A stretch of DNA of 64,000 bases from Sarcocystis neurona. Its lineage: Eukaryota; Apicomplexa; Conoidasida; Eucoccidiorida; Sarcocystidae. The position numbers and the translations under genes are program-made. Shown here one piece after another: positions 22,725-33,900 of this stretch (within the stretch, counting starts at the first letter, position 1; every line of letters starts with the position of its first letter). Below the pieces are notes generated by a model. The model made no database searches and was not told the origin of the DNA. It saw only the letters and a list, made by a program, of their open reading frames with translations. The stretch covers positions 3,115,600 to 3,179,599 of the forward strand of contig KL647289.1 of the NCBI GenBank assembly GCA_000727475.1. The letters run 5' to 3'.

Positions 22725-24120
22725 TTTATGTAGGTAAATCGCGATGTGGATGGATACTCACTGGCCCGGCGACGTACGAGTTTATGAGAGGAGAAGGAAG
22801 TCGACTGGACTTGTGTAGGAAGATGCAACACCTACGTTTGAGCTCTAGGTGCACTCTCCCTTCAGCACTAATCCTCCAGACTGGGACGGACACTCTAAGA
22901 TTCATTCGAAGACGAACAAGTAAATATCCGTATAAATAATGTTGACATGCAAAGATAAACGCACGTATGCATATATAGTGGCCCTGCTTAAGTCCGCAAA
23001 CAAGACGGTGTTGAAGCTTATCCTCCATCAATTACGTCGATACACGTGCAGGGCGGGACAGCCGCCCGTTTTATCTTGAAGGCGACACAGGGTCACATGT
23101 GAACGTTTGTGTACGCCTGCAGATATGTACACGGACAGAAAGAGAGACAAAAAGGGAGTATGATTTCTCTCATGATTTTATATATATGTCCGCGTAAAGA
23201 CATTGTTTCAAAATGCCGCATGCAGAAAAGTAACAAACTTGATGGGACTGCCTAAGTAGCAGTGCAGCGGGCTTTCCGCCTCCAGTGGAGGGCAGCAGCT
23301 GCGTTTCTTGCAAGTGGCTTCGTGCCAGATCGAACGAGCTTCTTGCCAGAGGGCTGCCCTTCAGCGCTCCTCTCATTTCCAGCTGTTCACAGAAGCTGCG
23401 AGGACGTATATGTAGTGGTAAGATGTATACGCACGTGTAGATACATGTTTAGACAGATAGACAGAGAAAGAGGAAATGAGGAGATAAATATAGAAGCAGT
23501 AGGAGAACGTGAAGTTTCTGTAACGCTCGGTCTGTGACAATGCCAAATGCGTGGTTACATTGTTACACTCCGAAAAAGGCAAAGTACCGTAAACAGAGAC
23601 CCTGGCTTACTACTGTACAACCGCATGCCACTTTCAACCTAAATGAATTAGCTGCCCAAAATCAAATGTGGCGGTACGTCGGGTGCAGAAGTTTGCTCAC
23701 CACTCAGCAGTTTTCGTTTCTACATTCGAATTTAACCGTGTAGATGTTGTCTTCTGCTTAGTTTAATACCACGTTGACTGCCTTCACCTTTTATTATACG
23801 TTCTCCTCCTTCCAGTGCACAACACCACTTCCAGGGCTTGTATTGTTTCCTGTTGTAACTCGCTATATCGGTGTTTATACTTGCTCTTCGACTTCGGCAG
23901 AATCCTCCGCGGTTACTGATGAGTGCCTGGAAAAAACTAAGAATCTCGAGCGCTACTACCCGCCCAGAGAGCCTAGGAGCACGGAAGAGCACACAAAGAG
24001 GAAATTCTTTCTTCTCCTCAAGAGTGCCCTCGATTACGGCGAGAGCTAACTCGTGGAACGTACCTAAGTTACTACACTCAAGGCACTGTTGCTGACTGCC
24101 TTCTATACCGCTTTCTCCCT
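22725..24120 (+). CDS. Candidate plus-strand gene, terminal exon 23818-24049
   Basis: The best piece is the last exon. A strong pyrimidine-rich acceptor (CTCCTCCTTCCAG) is followed by a single open frame of 77 codons to a TAA, containing VTDECLEKTKNLERYY and FFLLLKSALDYGES. Possible upstream exons lie at 22735-22920, 23255-23400 and 23560-23735, all open on the plus strand, but I could not fix their borders. No domain is recognised. The minus strand is also partly open. Confidence 0.3.
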
Positions 24121-27100
24121 CCCTTTAAGGAAGTCTACAGTCTTCCTTCTTTTCTCTCTCGCCCTCTCTCTTTGTATGTACAAATACACATATCCACACA
24201 CACGTATACTCCAGTGACTAAGGGAGTTAATATAAACACGCATGTACACTCGTATGTGTAAACGTGTACACACACGTCTCTATGCGTATATCTTCACTCG
24301 TCGTACAAAAATATGTGTATACATATGGGCTACTGCAGATGTATCACGGCACTTGCATCACTTCCTGCGTGAGTGGCGAGAGAACCACCTGCTTCATTTG
24401 TAATCATAGCATAACACATTGTCTTCGTGTGTTCCTCGCTGTCTCTGGATATTCGTTTCTTTTTTTCGCTCCTTCACTTTCGTAGAAGTTAATCGTTCAT
24501 TTCATTGTGTCAGAGTGTGTGTCGCACGCATCTTGAGGCCCGTGTCCCGTTGTTCAGGTGTAGAGTAGCGCCGCAGGGGATAGTCCTCTTTGGAAGTCTT
24601 CCATTTGCATCTTTTCAGCTCTGTAGTGAGTGACTGGAAAGATGTTTTACCTACGTACGCGTACGTGGGGGCAGAGCTAGCAAAAAAAAGACACAAGGAT
24701 TACCACCCATTCTGTGCAGTGGCAAACAAGTGAAATAATTCCGTACCGTGTATGTAGAGAGACAGACGGAGAGATACGCCTGTCTACATTATTAACAAAG
24801 AAACGCTTGTGTTCAATCTACACGTGCGCATAGGATGAACTACGCGTACCAAATGTACGCGTAGAGTGGTAGCGAAGTTTCAGTTCCATTTCGTCTGTAA
24901 AAAAGAAGTTTGTTGCGAGATCTATACACAGAAACATAAATATAAGGAGCGCGTGCGTAGGTGTAAATGTGGTGCGCCTGTGAGATGAGTAAAACAGAAA
25001 GACTCTGACGTTCGCGAACAGAAGCGAAGAATGAATTATACACAACGTAAGTAATGCAGCTTTCGAGACACTTACAGATATGTACATGTATCTCACCGTG
25101 TCTACACGTCCGTATGTCTGGGTGAATGAAGAAGAGTGTATGTGTGTTTTCACAGTGGAAACACTTACACGTAACCGCGAACACTGCGTATAGTTGTACT
25201 TTTCTTTTTCCCCTCCTTTTTTCTTCGTAGGGGGAAAACGTCGTATAGCTCTGGGTATCTGCTGACACACTCCTGAACTAGCTACGGCAACTGTCGAAAC
25301 ACGCTTCCCTTCTCGGCGTGTTCGCGACTTTTTGCTGCCCTCACAAATGTGTGTGGGAGTCAGTTTGTGTGCACATTTTCATTTTCGTATGAATCTATAC
25401 GATATACATGCATATACACAGAAAGAGTTAAGTTTGAAAGCATACGTAAATATGCCGCGTGCAGTTTCTCTCCTCCCCGTTAGCGTGTCTCCCTTCTATG
25501 AAGGCACTCCCACATATGCTTCATTCCTGAACATGAACAACTCTGTCTCTCTTGCGAAGAGACGATGCAAACGGGATTAAGAAGCCTTCCCCGTTAATAT
25601 GCACGAAACTTCAACGGTGTACTTTCCACTGCTACTCAGTTACAACATGATTCTTGTTGTTGCAGCGCCATGCATGTACGAAGCAGGCGGAAAGGGCAAG
25701 CAAGAAGGAGTTGCTTATTTTCTGGTGAATATCTTCAAATCAGAAATGTCTGTCTAAAGCAGCAGGTTACAACACGTGATGCGTGTTTGTGAGAAGTTCG
25801 TTCCGGGCACTGTGCAGGAGAACCGCACGCAGGTCTCGACGTCCCGGAAGACGCGTCCGAGGTGGACCCGAGGTGAATTTTTAGATTCACCATTCCACTA
25901 ATGTGTAGATCTGCGGCACACAGAGGCGTAGGACCTTCCTTTCATGAGCTAAGTACATTTTTAGTGAATACATCTATACGCATCACACAGCAACACACAA
26001 ATAAGGATGTGGCGAGGCGTGTGCAGAAAGGAACGTATACATAGACAGCGAAATAAATTCAAGTATACGGAAGTACGTCCACACGGACGGGAAAGTTGAG
26101 GAAGTCTACATACTGTCAAATGTGATGTCTGCAACAGACTTGTCGATTTGAAAAATGTACATATACACATGTGTATGGGGTAATACATACCGCGGGTGGG
26201 AGACACCGTGATGGGCTTCCACCATCGCTAGCCTTCGTTCTCCTTCGCTTTCGATGTGTTTGCGACTTCTTCTTCACACTGAATTTTCCTACGCTCTTCT
26301 GTGTTCTCCTTTGGTCTTTTCTCGGCCTTTCCTTTCTCTTCTCCCTACTTTCCGTCGCCGTTTCCCGTCTCCTGCGTCCTTCCCGTTGCATGACCGTAGA
26401 GAGAATACAGCAGTGCCGCATGCAGCGCTGCAAGTGAAAGGAAAATCCACACTTTTTCACGACTGGTTTGCTTGTAGAGGCAAGCTTTTTCCCAAAAGTA
26501 GTTCTCCGAAGAGGACGAGCAAGCAGAAGGACGCATGTTGAAGGCACAAACGAGGACGCCCCTTGTCCGAATTTTTCCTGTAGCGAGACAAGCCGTTCTG
26601 ACACATGAAAACGCGAGAGGAGTTGTTCCGCAGCACGGATAACGTGTTCCCCCCTTTGAATCTAGATTCTGCAGAACTCCCTTAATAGAAATCCGCACTG
26701 TTTCCTGTGAGTGTGCCGGAAGAACGGAGCAGTAGCAATAGTTCGGATGTCTTTCCGCCATGTCGTAAGTAACGCGGAGCAGGCGCCTGTCGCGGACCGT
26801 TGCCTTCTCTCGGAGTGCAGATGTACTTCGTCCTCTGTGTGTACATTAAACGGGGGGAAATGTGCAGAATATGCCGTTGAATGGCAAGGAATCCTTCCTG
26901 TTCGTCGTTTTCGAAGTAATTGCTTGCTGTTGCGCGTCTTCGAGCTCTTTCCCCTCCCTCTCTCCATTTCTGACCGCAGAGGAAGGAACGCAAGAAAAGA
27001 CAACGCTGTTCCGTTCATGATACGAATGGCGTTCCTCTTTCCGGGACTCTGTCTCCTATGTGCAGTATAGAAACGTGCAATTAGGAGATTTATGTTCCCG

Positions 27101-27390
27101 TACTCTTCTGAAGCCATGCGGGCATATCTTCGCTGCATTCTTGGGGTCACTTCTGCGCTTTTTGGGTCCTGTTCCGTCTTTTGCCCGTTCCCCCGGTCTG
27201 CACCGCAGAGACTAGGCATGCCTAGATTTGTGAACGGATGTTTTTTCTTCCCAGCGCAGCAGCCGCCTCAAAGCAAAAATTTTTCTGTTCGTTAAAGTGA
27301 GGAAAGCGTTCCGCACGGTGGTGGTGACCGTGTGACCCAGGCGACGGAGGAGGAGAAACCAGCAGTCACCCTTGCGGCAGCCACTTCTCC
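24120..27390. other. Mixed unique sequence without an assignable gene
   Basis: There are few microsatellites and many medium open frames on both strands. An acceptor-like TTCTTGTTGTTGCAG at about 25652-25666 is followed by a short open segment. C/T-rich DNA lies at 26220-26400. The frames at 26660-27220 (minus) and 26711-27070 (plus) overlap. No motif decides between strands. Confidence 0.2.
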
Positions 27391-27456
27391 CGTAGAGTGT
27401 TCGTCCCCTGGGGAACAAATTTTTCTTCTAAAAGAGAAGAAAAACTTCTACCCCAG

Positions 27457-27657
27457 ATGATCTGCACGTCGCAGTTCACCTACAACAAGGAGGCGCTGGG
27501 CCGTCTCTGCATCCTGGACAAGATTCTAGTCGTCCACAGAGCGAGGGCATTCTTCCTTTTACACGTGAGTTTGTGTTATGTGTCTGTACGCTTGCCGCTT
27601 GTACAGACGTGCGCCTGCGTATGTGCGAAACCGATAAGAAGAAGAAGAACTGAATAG
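27457..27657 (+). CDS. Candidate 3' exons of an unidentified gene
   Basis: The segment follows an AG after CTTCTACCCC at 27447-27456. It encodes FTYNKEALGRLCILDKILVV and RARAFFLLH, then meets a strong donor GTGAGT at 27565. A further AG at 27605-27606 leads to a short tail ending KPIRRRRTE at a TAG. The 42-nt putative intron is a multiple of three with no stop, so it may be retained. Upstream, 27300-27390 could be the previous exon. No family is recognised. Confidence 0.35.
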   Translation: MICTSQFTYNKEALGRLCILDKILVVHRARAFFLLHVSLCYVSVRLPLVQTCACVCAKPIRRRRTE

Positions 27658-27689
27658 TTTCAACTTCGGCGAGGAGAAAGTGAGAACCC

Positions 27690-28320
27690 TTGGACAGGTT
27701 CACTTCGTACTGCGTAGCGGTATCTCTGTGTGCCGATGTTCACATAAATATAAAGCAAGAGGAGAGGGACGAGAAGAAGGCAGAGGAGGAGAACGACCAG
27801 AAGTGGATAAATGCAGACTTTTTTTCTCCAGTCTCCGCAAGGGGAGAATTGCCGAAGAAAAGGAGCAGCACCAGCAGCAGAAGAAACGTTTTGGCTGGTG
27901 CGACATACCACAGTCGCTTTTCTCGAAGGATGGAACGCTTTCTTAGTAAATGTCAATGACGGAGAAGTTTTGTTTTCTTGAAGAGGGCAGGAAAAAGAGC
28001 AGCAAGTCATCATGCGAGCGGCGTCGCTTGTGGATATTCGTGAAAGTCGGAAATTTGATTTATAACACAAAGACGTGGCCGTCGTACGAGAGAAAACGTG
28101 CACGCCTTCCTTGGAGGGGAATTGGGGATTTTTTGTCTTCTCCTTTTCCCGAAAAGGGCCCTTTTTTTGAAGGCAGCACCCTTCGCACAGTTTTGTCATG
28201 GCGGAATTCGTTTCTCTCTTTCTCCTTTAACTCATCGATACTTCCTCCCCAGTGACAAAGTTCTTCCTGCTCTCTCTTAGACGAAGGAGGATGTCTTGTT
28301 GTCCTGCTGCTCCACCTTTT
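27690..28320. other. Unassigned coding-like interval
   Basis: Two plus-strand frames (ending near 27946 and 27959), another plus frame at 27950-28255, and a 179-codon minus frame overlap. A TTTTTTTCTCCAG acceptor-like site near 27822-27834 sits between two good plus-strand frames. This could mean a spliced plus gene, but I cannot join the parts. Confidence 0.2.
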
Positions 28321-28329
28321 CTCGCCCGA

Positions 28330-29040
28330 AACCAAAAAGGGAAGTTTCTGCGACGGCAGCGGCAGCAATAATTGCTGCGGGAGCCGCAACAGAAGCAACA
28401 GCAGCAGCAGCCACTTCACCAGGAAGAACCGCAGCGGCAACTGCAGCAGGGACATCACCGGCAGCAGCAGTTGCAGCAAGAGCGGCAGCAGCAGCAGTTG
28501 CAGCAGGAACACCGGCTGCAGCAACAGTTGCAGCAGGAGCACCGCCAGCAGTAGCAGCTGCAGCGAGAACAGCACAGTAGCAGCTGCAGCAAGAGCGGCA
28601 GTAGCAGCTGCAGCAAGAGCGGCAGTAGCAGTTGCAGCAAGAGCACCAGCAGCAACTGCAGCAGGAGCAGCAGCAGCAGCAGTTGCACAGGAGGAAGACC
28701 AGCAACTGCAGCAGGAACATCGGCAGTAGCAGCTGTTCGAGCACGAACAACAACACCAGCAGCAGCTGCAGAAGCAGCAGGAGCGACTCTGTTGACAAAA
28801 GCGTCTCAGGGGGTACACTGCCAGCAGCAGCCTGCCACACGCACACACACGCAGCAGCAGCAGCGGCAGAAGCGCGGCAAGAGCGGCAGAAGCGCGGCAG
28901 GAGCAGAGGGGACTGCAGCAACCAGAGGAGCACGAAGGAAGAGCAGCAGCGCAAGTAAGAACAGCAGCAGCAGGTTGAGCCAAGAGCAGCAGCACAAGCA
29001 AGAGCAGCAGTAGCAGCAATAAGAGACGCCTGCAGCAGCA
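28330..29040 (+). repeat. CAG-rich degenerate tandem tract
   Basis: About 700 bp of CAG, GCA and AGC triplets with imperfect longer units. A 24-bp unit (GCAGTAGCAGCTGCAGCAAG plus AGCG) is repeated about three times at 28575-28645. An Ala-rich plus frame is open at 28296-28580, and a 343-codon minus frame is Leu/Cys-rich. It lies just upstream of the Kelch gene start and may be a 5' leader or intron. Confidence 0.75.
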
Positions 29041-29139
29041 GAAGCTGACAGATTTCTTTGCAGTAAACGGCAGTTGGGCTTAAGAGCACTTTTTCCTTTG
29101 CCGCCTCGGCGATGCTTGAGCCAGGACGCGCGCTGCAAG

Positions 29140-30940
29140 ATGGAGGAAGAAGAAGAAGAGGCGAGGAAGACGCCGCTTCAGCAGCAGCAGCAGCCTCAGG
29201 CGCTGCAGGAGGAGTGGCATGAGATGTTGCATGCCGCCGATTGTCGCCAGAGCGCAACAGCAGCAGCAGGAGAGGCAGGAGGAGAAGGAAAGGCAGAGGC
29301 ACCGGCAACGGCTACAGCAGGAATGACGTCAGGAGGAGCGCCTAGGGCAGCTGCTGCTGCGGCTGGTCGACCACGTGCGGCTCCTGACTTCGCAGATGCA
29401 GCAGCAGCAGCGGAAGAAGAAGCAGAAGCAGCAGCGGCCACAGCAGAAGCAGCAAAAACTTTTCCACAGCAGGACACAGCAGGAGTGATTGCCCAGCCCT
29501 CCGCTGCTTTCTCTTCGTCGTCTTCTTCGATATCCGCTGCTGCTAGTGAAGCAACAGCGTTACCTCCCCACGACGTCCTGGGACAAACAGCAACTCCCTT
29601 TCCCCTGCTGCTGCCGCTGCCGTCCCGCAGACCCAGCACGAGGCACTGCGGCAACAGCAGCAGCAACGCCAACGGCAAAAGCAACAGCAGCAGCAGCAAC
29701 AGCGGCAGCAGCAGCAATGACACCGGCAGCAGCAGCAGCGACGTGGGGGGGGAACGCAGGGGCAGCAGTCCTTCTCTGTGTAGCCGCAGCGAAAAAGAAG
29801 AAAAAGGAGAAGAAGTAGACCTGCCTGCCGCCGTAGCGCGGCACTGCCGGCGTGTGCTGCTGGTGGGGGGGGCTCTGCCGCCTCCTGCTGCTGTCGCCGC
29901 CGCAGCAGCACGGCGCCGCTCAGAGACTGCTGAGGTGTACGTACACCTCATCGAGGGTGAGAGAGCAGCTGACTTTCCTACGCACATACCTGTTTCTCCT
30001 TCTATGCGGCGCCACTGCTGTCTCTCTCCACAACTATACATATATAATGTACTTACGTTACCCGATACGCACTCATACGCATTTATATACGTATATATAT
30101 GATGAGCAAAGTTTTTCTTCATTCTCTCCATCCAGAAGGTCTCGCGTGGATGCCTTGCGTTCTAGTAGTGCGTCCCTGCATACCTCAAATATATATATAT
30201 ATATATATATATGTCTCTACGAATCTCTCTGTGTCTACTGCTGTAAGACTTTGTCTGCAGCTACAGACCCACGTAGGCCGTTCCACCTTTCGTACGTCTA
30301 TGTCTATACAGTCATTCCTTTATGTGTGTATATGTATGTGTATATATATAAAGACGTCTATAAGCAAATATGTATGTTTACATAGAGAAAGAAAAAGAGA
30401 GGAAGACACAGAGAAAGAAAGAGACGGACGTGTGTGCAGGAGGAGAGGCCGTGCGGAGACGGCGAAGGAAGCAGCCGCACGAACTACTTTCCTGCTGCTG
30501 TGTCTCTTCTCGTCTCTGTTCTTATCTGCTGCTTTGTACGCGCGCGTGTGTCTGGGCAACTGGTGGTGTTGCCTCCCGACTCCGGCTGCTGTCTGCTGCT
30601 GCTGCTGCTCGTTGTTGCTGCTGCTGCGTTTCTTTGGCGTTGCCTTTGCTGCGGGTGCCGTCAGTGCTTCGTCTGCTGCTGCCGTGGGCTTCTGGCTTCT
30701 CCTGAGCCTCCGTCTCCGCTTGCTGCTGCCTCTTTTTATCTCTTGCAAGGGGTGCAGCCCTGTTCTGCTCCTGCCTCGGCGACCGGGTTTGCTGCTGCCG
30801 CGGCTGCGCACTTGCTTCCCCTCGTGCTGCTGCGGCGCTGTCTTCTTCCTCTCCCCACACTTACTCCACCTGTTACTGTAGATATTGCTGCACCTGCTCC
30901 CCAGCGACCTGCTGCTTCTTTCTCTGAACTGCTGCTACAC

Positions 30941-30976
<36 letters not shown>

Positions 30977-33900
30977 TATATATTTGTGTAGAGGAAGTGG
31001 GTGTGTGTAGATAAATATGGAGGAAGACGCATGGTTTTATATGTATGGGGTGTACTGCGGCTGTTTGTGTGCTGGTGGCGTGCAGCTCTTGGATCTGAGA
31101 CGACCCTCTGTAGCGACGTGTACATCGGCTTCTCGCCAGCAGAAGCTGCAGCAGCAACGGGCCGTGAAGCAGCGTCTCTTGCTGTTGCTGCTGCTGCTGC
31201 CCCGCAGCTGCAGGCTGACTTTTCTCTCTTTCCTGCTGCCGCTGCTGCGAGGTGGACCGCTGCAGCTGTGCCTGCTGCTCCTGAAGAAACCGGCGACCGC
31301 GGTGTCTTCCCAGCCACTTCCACCTCTCCTGCTGCTGCTGCGGCGTTGCCTCTTCCTGCCTCTCTGTCTCCTGACGCTGCTTCCGCTGCTGCTGCTTCTG
31401 CTGCCGCTGCTGCTGCTTCCCCCAGTGCCGCTGTTGCTTCTTGGGCGGCTGCTGCCTCCAGCGCTGCTACCGCTGCCGTGCAGAAGGTGCTGGTGAAGCA
31501 CCTGGAGAGAGAGCAGCGGCGGCTGCTGCAGCTGCCACCCCACACGTGGATATGGCGCCCACTGCGAATATTGCCTCCTCCATGCAGGCAGCCGCAGCAG
31601 CTGCAGCAGCAGGAGGAAAAGGAGAGCGAGGAGGATTACCAGCAGCATCGCAGCGGCAAGAAAGTCCGTCGCCTGTCGGATGACGAGAAGCAGCAGCAGC
31701 TGCAGCAGCACTGCGGATCTGCCTCCTTCAGCAGCAGCGATAGCGGTTGCAGGAACGGCAGCAGCGGCTACAGCAGCAGCAGCAGTAGCAGTGGAAATGA
31801 GTGGGGTGCTCGATACTTCCACGCGTGCGCTGCTGTTAAAGTCATGCAACAGCGGGGACGCCGCCGAGGAGGAGGAGAAGCATTTCTCATATTGCACGGC
31901 GGTCTGAAAGCAGGAGGAAAACTAGCAGATGATCAAGTATAGTCGAGTTACCCTCCTGCGGCTGATGCCGCTGCTGCTGCTGGGATTACTGCTGCGTCTG
32001 TTGACGTTGCCATTGGTTTGCTCCTGCTCTTGCTGCTGCTGTTGCGTGAGCAGCAGCTGCTGCTGCTTCCGGTGCTACTGCTGCTGCTGGCAGATCTACT
32101 GGGCTTGTCCAGAAGCCGCGGCTTCTGCTGCTGCTGCTGCTCTCAACGCTTCTGCTTGATCTGCTGCTGCGGCTGGTGTTGCTGCTGCTGCTCGAAATGG
32201 CTGCTGCTTCTTTTTTTTTCCTTCCTGTGTGTGCTGCACGTTACCGGCGCTGCCGTGATGCAGCCGGGCTCCTGCTGCTGCGTGTCTGTCAGTCTTCTCT
32301 GCCCTCCCCGCGTCTGCTTCACGCGTGGCGGTGTCTCGCATACGCAGCAGAAGTACCACGTCGATTTCTTCCCCGTTGACGTCGTCGGGAAGTCCTTCTG
32401 CATGAGCGACTATCACCTGATAGAAATATTATTATATATATACATGTATATATATAAGCGCCTATGTATATTATGTGTGTACACAAAGACGAGGGGTGCA
32501 GGCACACATACATATACGCATATATTTATATACCTTTAGTATATTTACACTAGTCCTAAAAGCTGCTATATTTACTGGGGTAAGCGTATACATATATATA
32601 CATACATAAAGACGTTTAGACATATATGCATATATATATATATATATATGTATACATATACATAAAATATGTGATGTATACATATACATCATATATATAT
32701 ATATTACGTATACATATACGTAATATATATGATGTATACATATACGTAAGATATATGATGTATACATATACGTAAGATATATGATGTATACATATATATA
32801 TATATATATATGAATTCTTAGTTTTTTCCACTGCATGTCCGCATTTATGTATATCTGTATGCTGGGTGTACGCATATATATATAAATATATACGTATATA
32901 TAAACATATGCATATGTACTAGCTTTATATATATATATATCATTGGGTCAAGGATCGGGAGGAACAAGCTATCCACAGATGGGTTCCGCTGCATATATAT
33001 ATGTATATAAAACTAGTACGTGTGTATGCTTAGCCGTCTATGTTGAGGAGAAGGCGATAACTTTTGTCCCTGTTTAAGAAGTGACGCATGCCCCTCCGCG
33101 TTTCCTGTGCTTTTCCGTAGTTGAAGGACGGCCTGGGGGAATGAGCATGCGCTGCCTGTTTTCCCTTCTTGAGTGCTACTTTTACCTTTGCTGTTTGGTG
33201 AAAGGAAGTGAAACCTTGTTTGTGGGGTCTGCTGTTGCAGCTCTACTTCTTGAATATCACGCCGCTGCTTGCAGTGAATCTTCCGCCCTGCTACATCGCC
33301 TCTCCCAGTCACGAGTGCGTCTTCTTCGCGCGGCCTGCTTTGCTGCCTTCGCCTGCCTTTCCTGAAACTTTCTCTTCTTCCTCTTCGCATGCGTCGTGTG
33401 AAGCTGCTGCTGCGGGGGCGGCGGGACGACGACCCGCGGGCGGCGATGGCGTTGCGGACGGCTCACACTCTGCACAAACAGCGGCGACCGCAGGAGCGCC
33501 TGGAGAGGCGGCAGCAGCAGAAGGAAGAGCGAAAGAGGAGACAGAGGCAGGAGGAGCAGGAGCGGCAGCAGGGAAGGTGGTTATTGACGCAGCAGCAAGG
33601 ATGGCAGCGGAGGCGGCCGAAGAGTTGCTGCAGCTGCGCGGCGGAAGCGCCGGGTTGGGTGGAATGTTGGGGGAAGAAAGAAGAAGAGAAGAAACCGGCA
33701 GCTGGCGACACAGAAGAGGAGGAAGAGGAAGAAGAGGAGAAGAAGAAGCTGCCGGCTTTCCCTATTTATGTACTCATGCAGAAGCATTTTCGACGCGGCT
33801 TCTGCTGCTGCCAGAGCTGCTGCAGCAGCATCGGCAGCAGCTGCAGCTGCAGCAGCTCCAGTGGAAGGTGCTGCAGACGCAGGGCAAGGCGCCGCGGCCG

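Noticed and set aside
28277..29308. 343-codon minus-strand open frame
   Set aside because: It is Leu/Cys/Ala only, the mirror of the plus-strand CAG tract, and overlaps the start of the Kelch gene. Triplet repeats keep such frames open.
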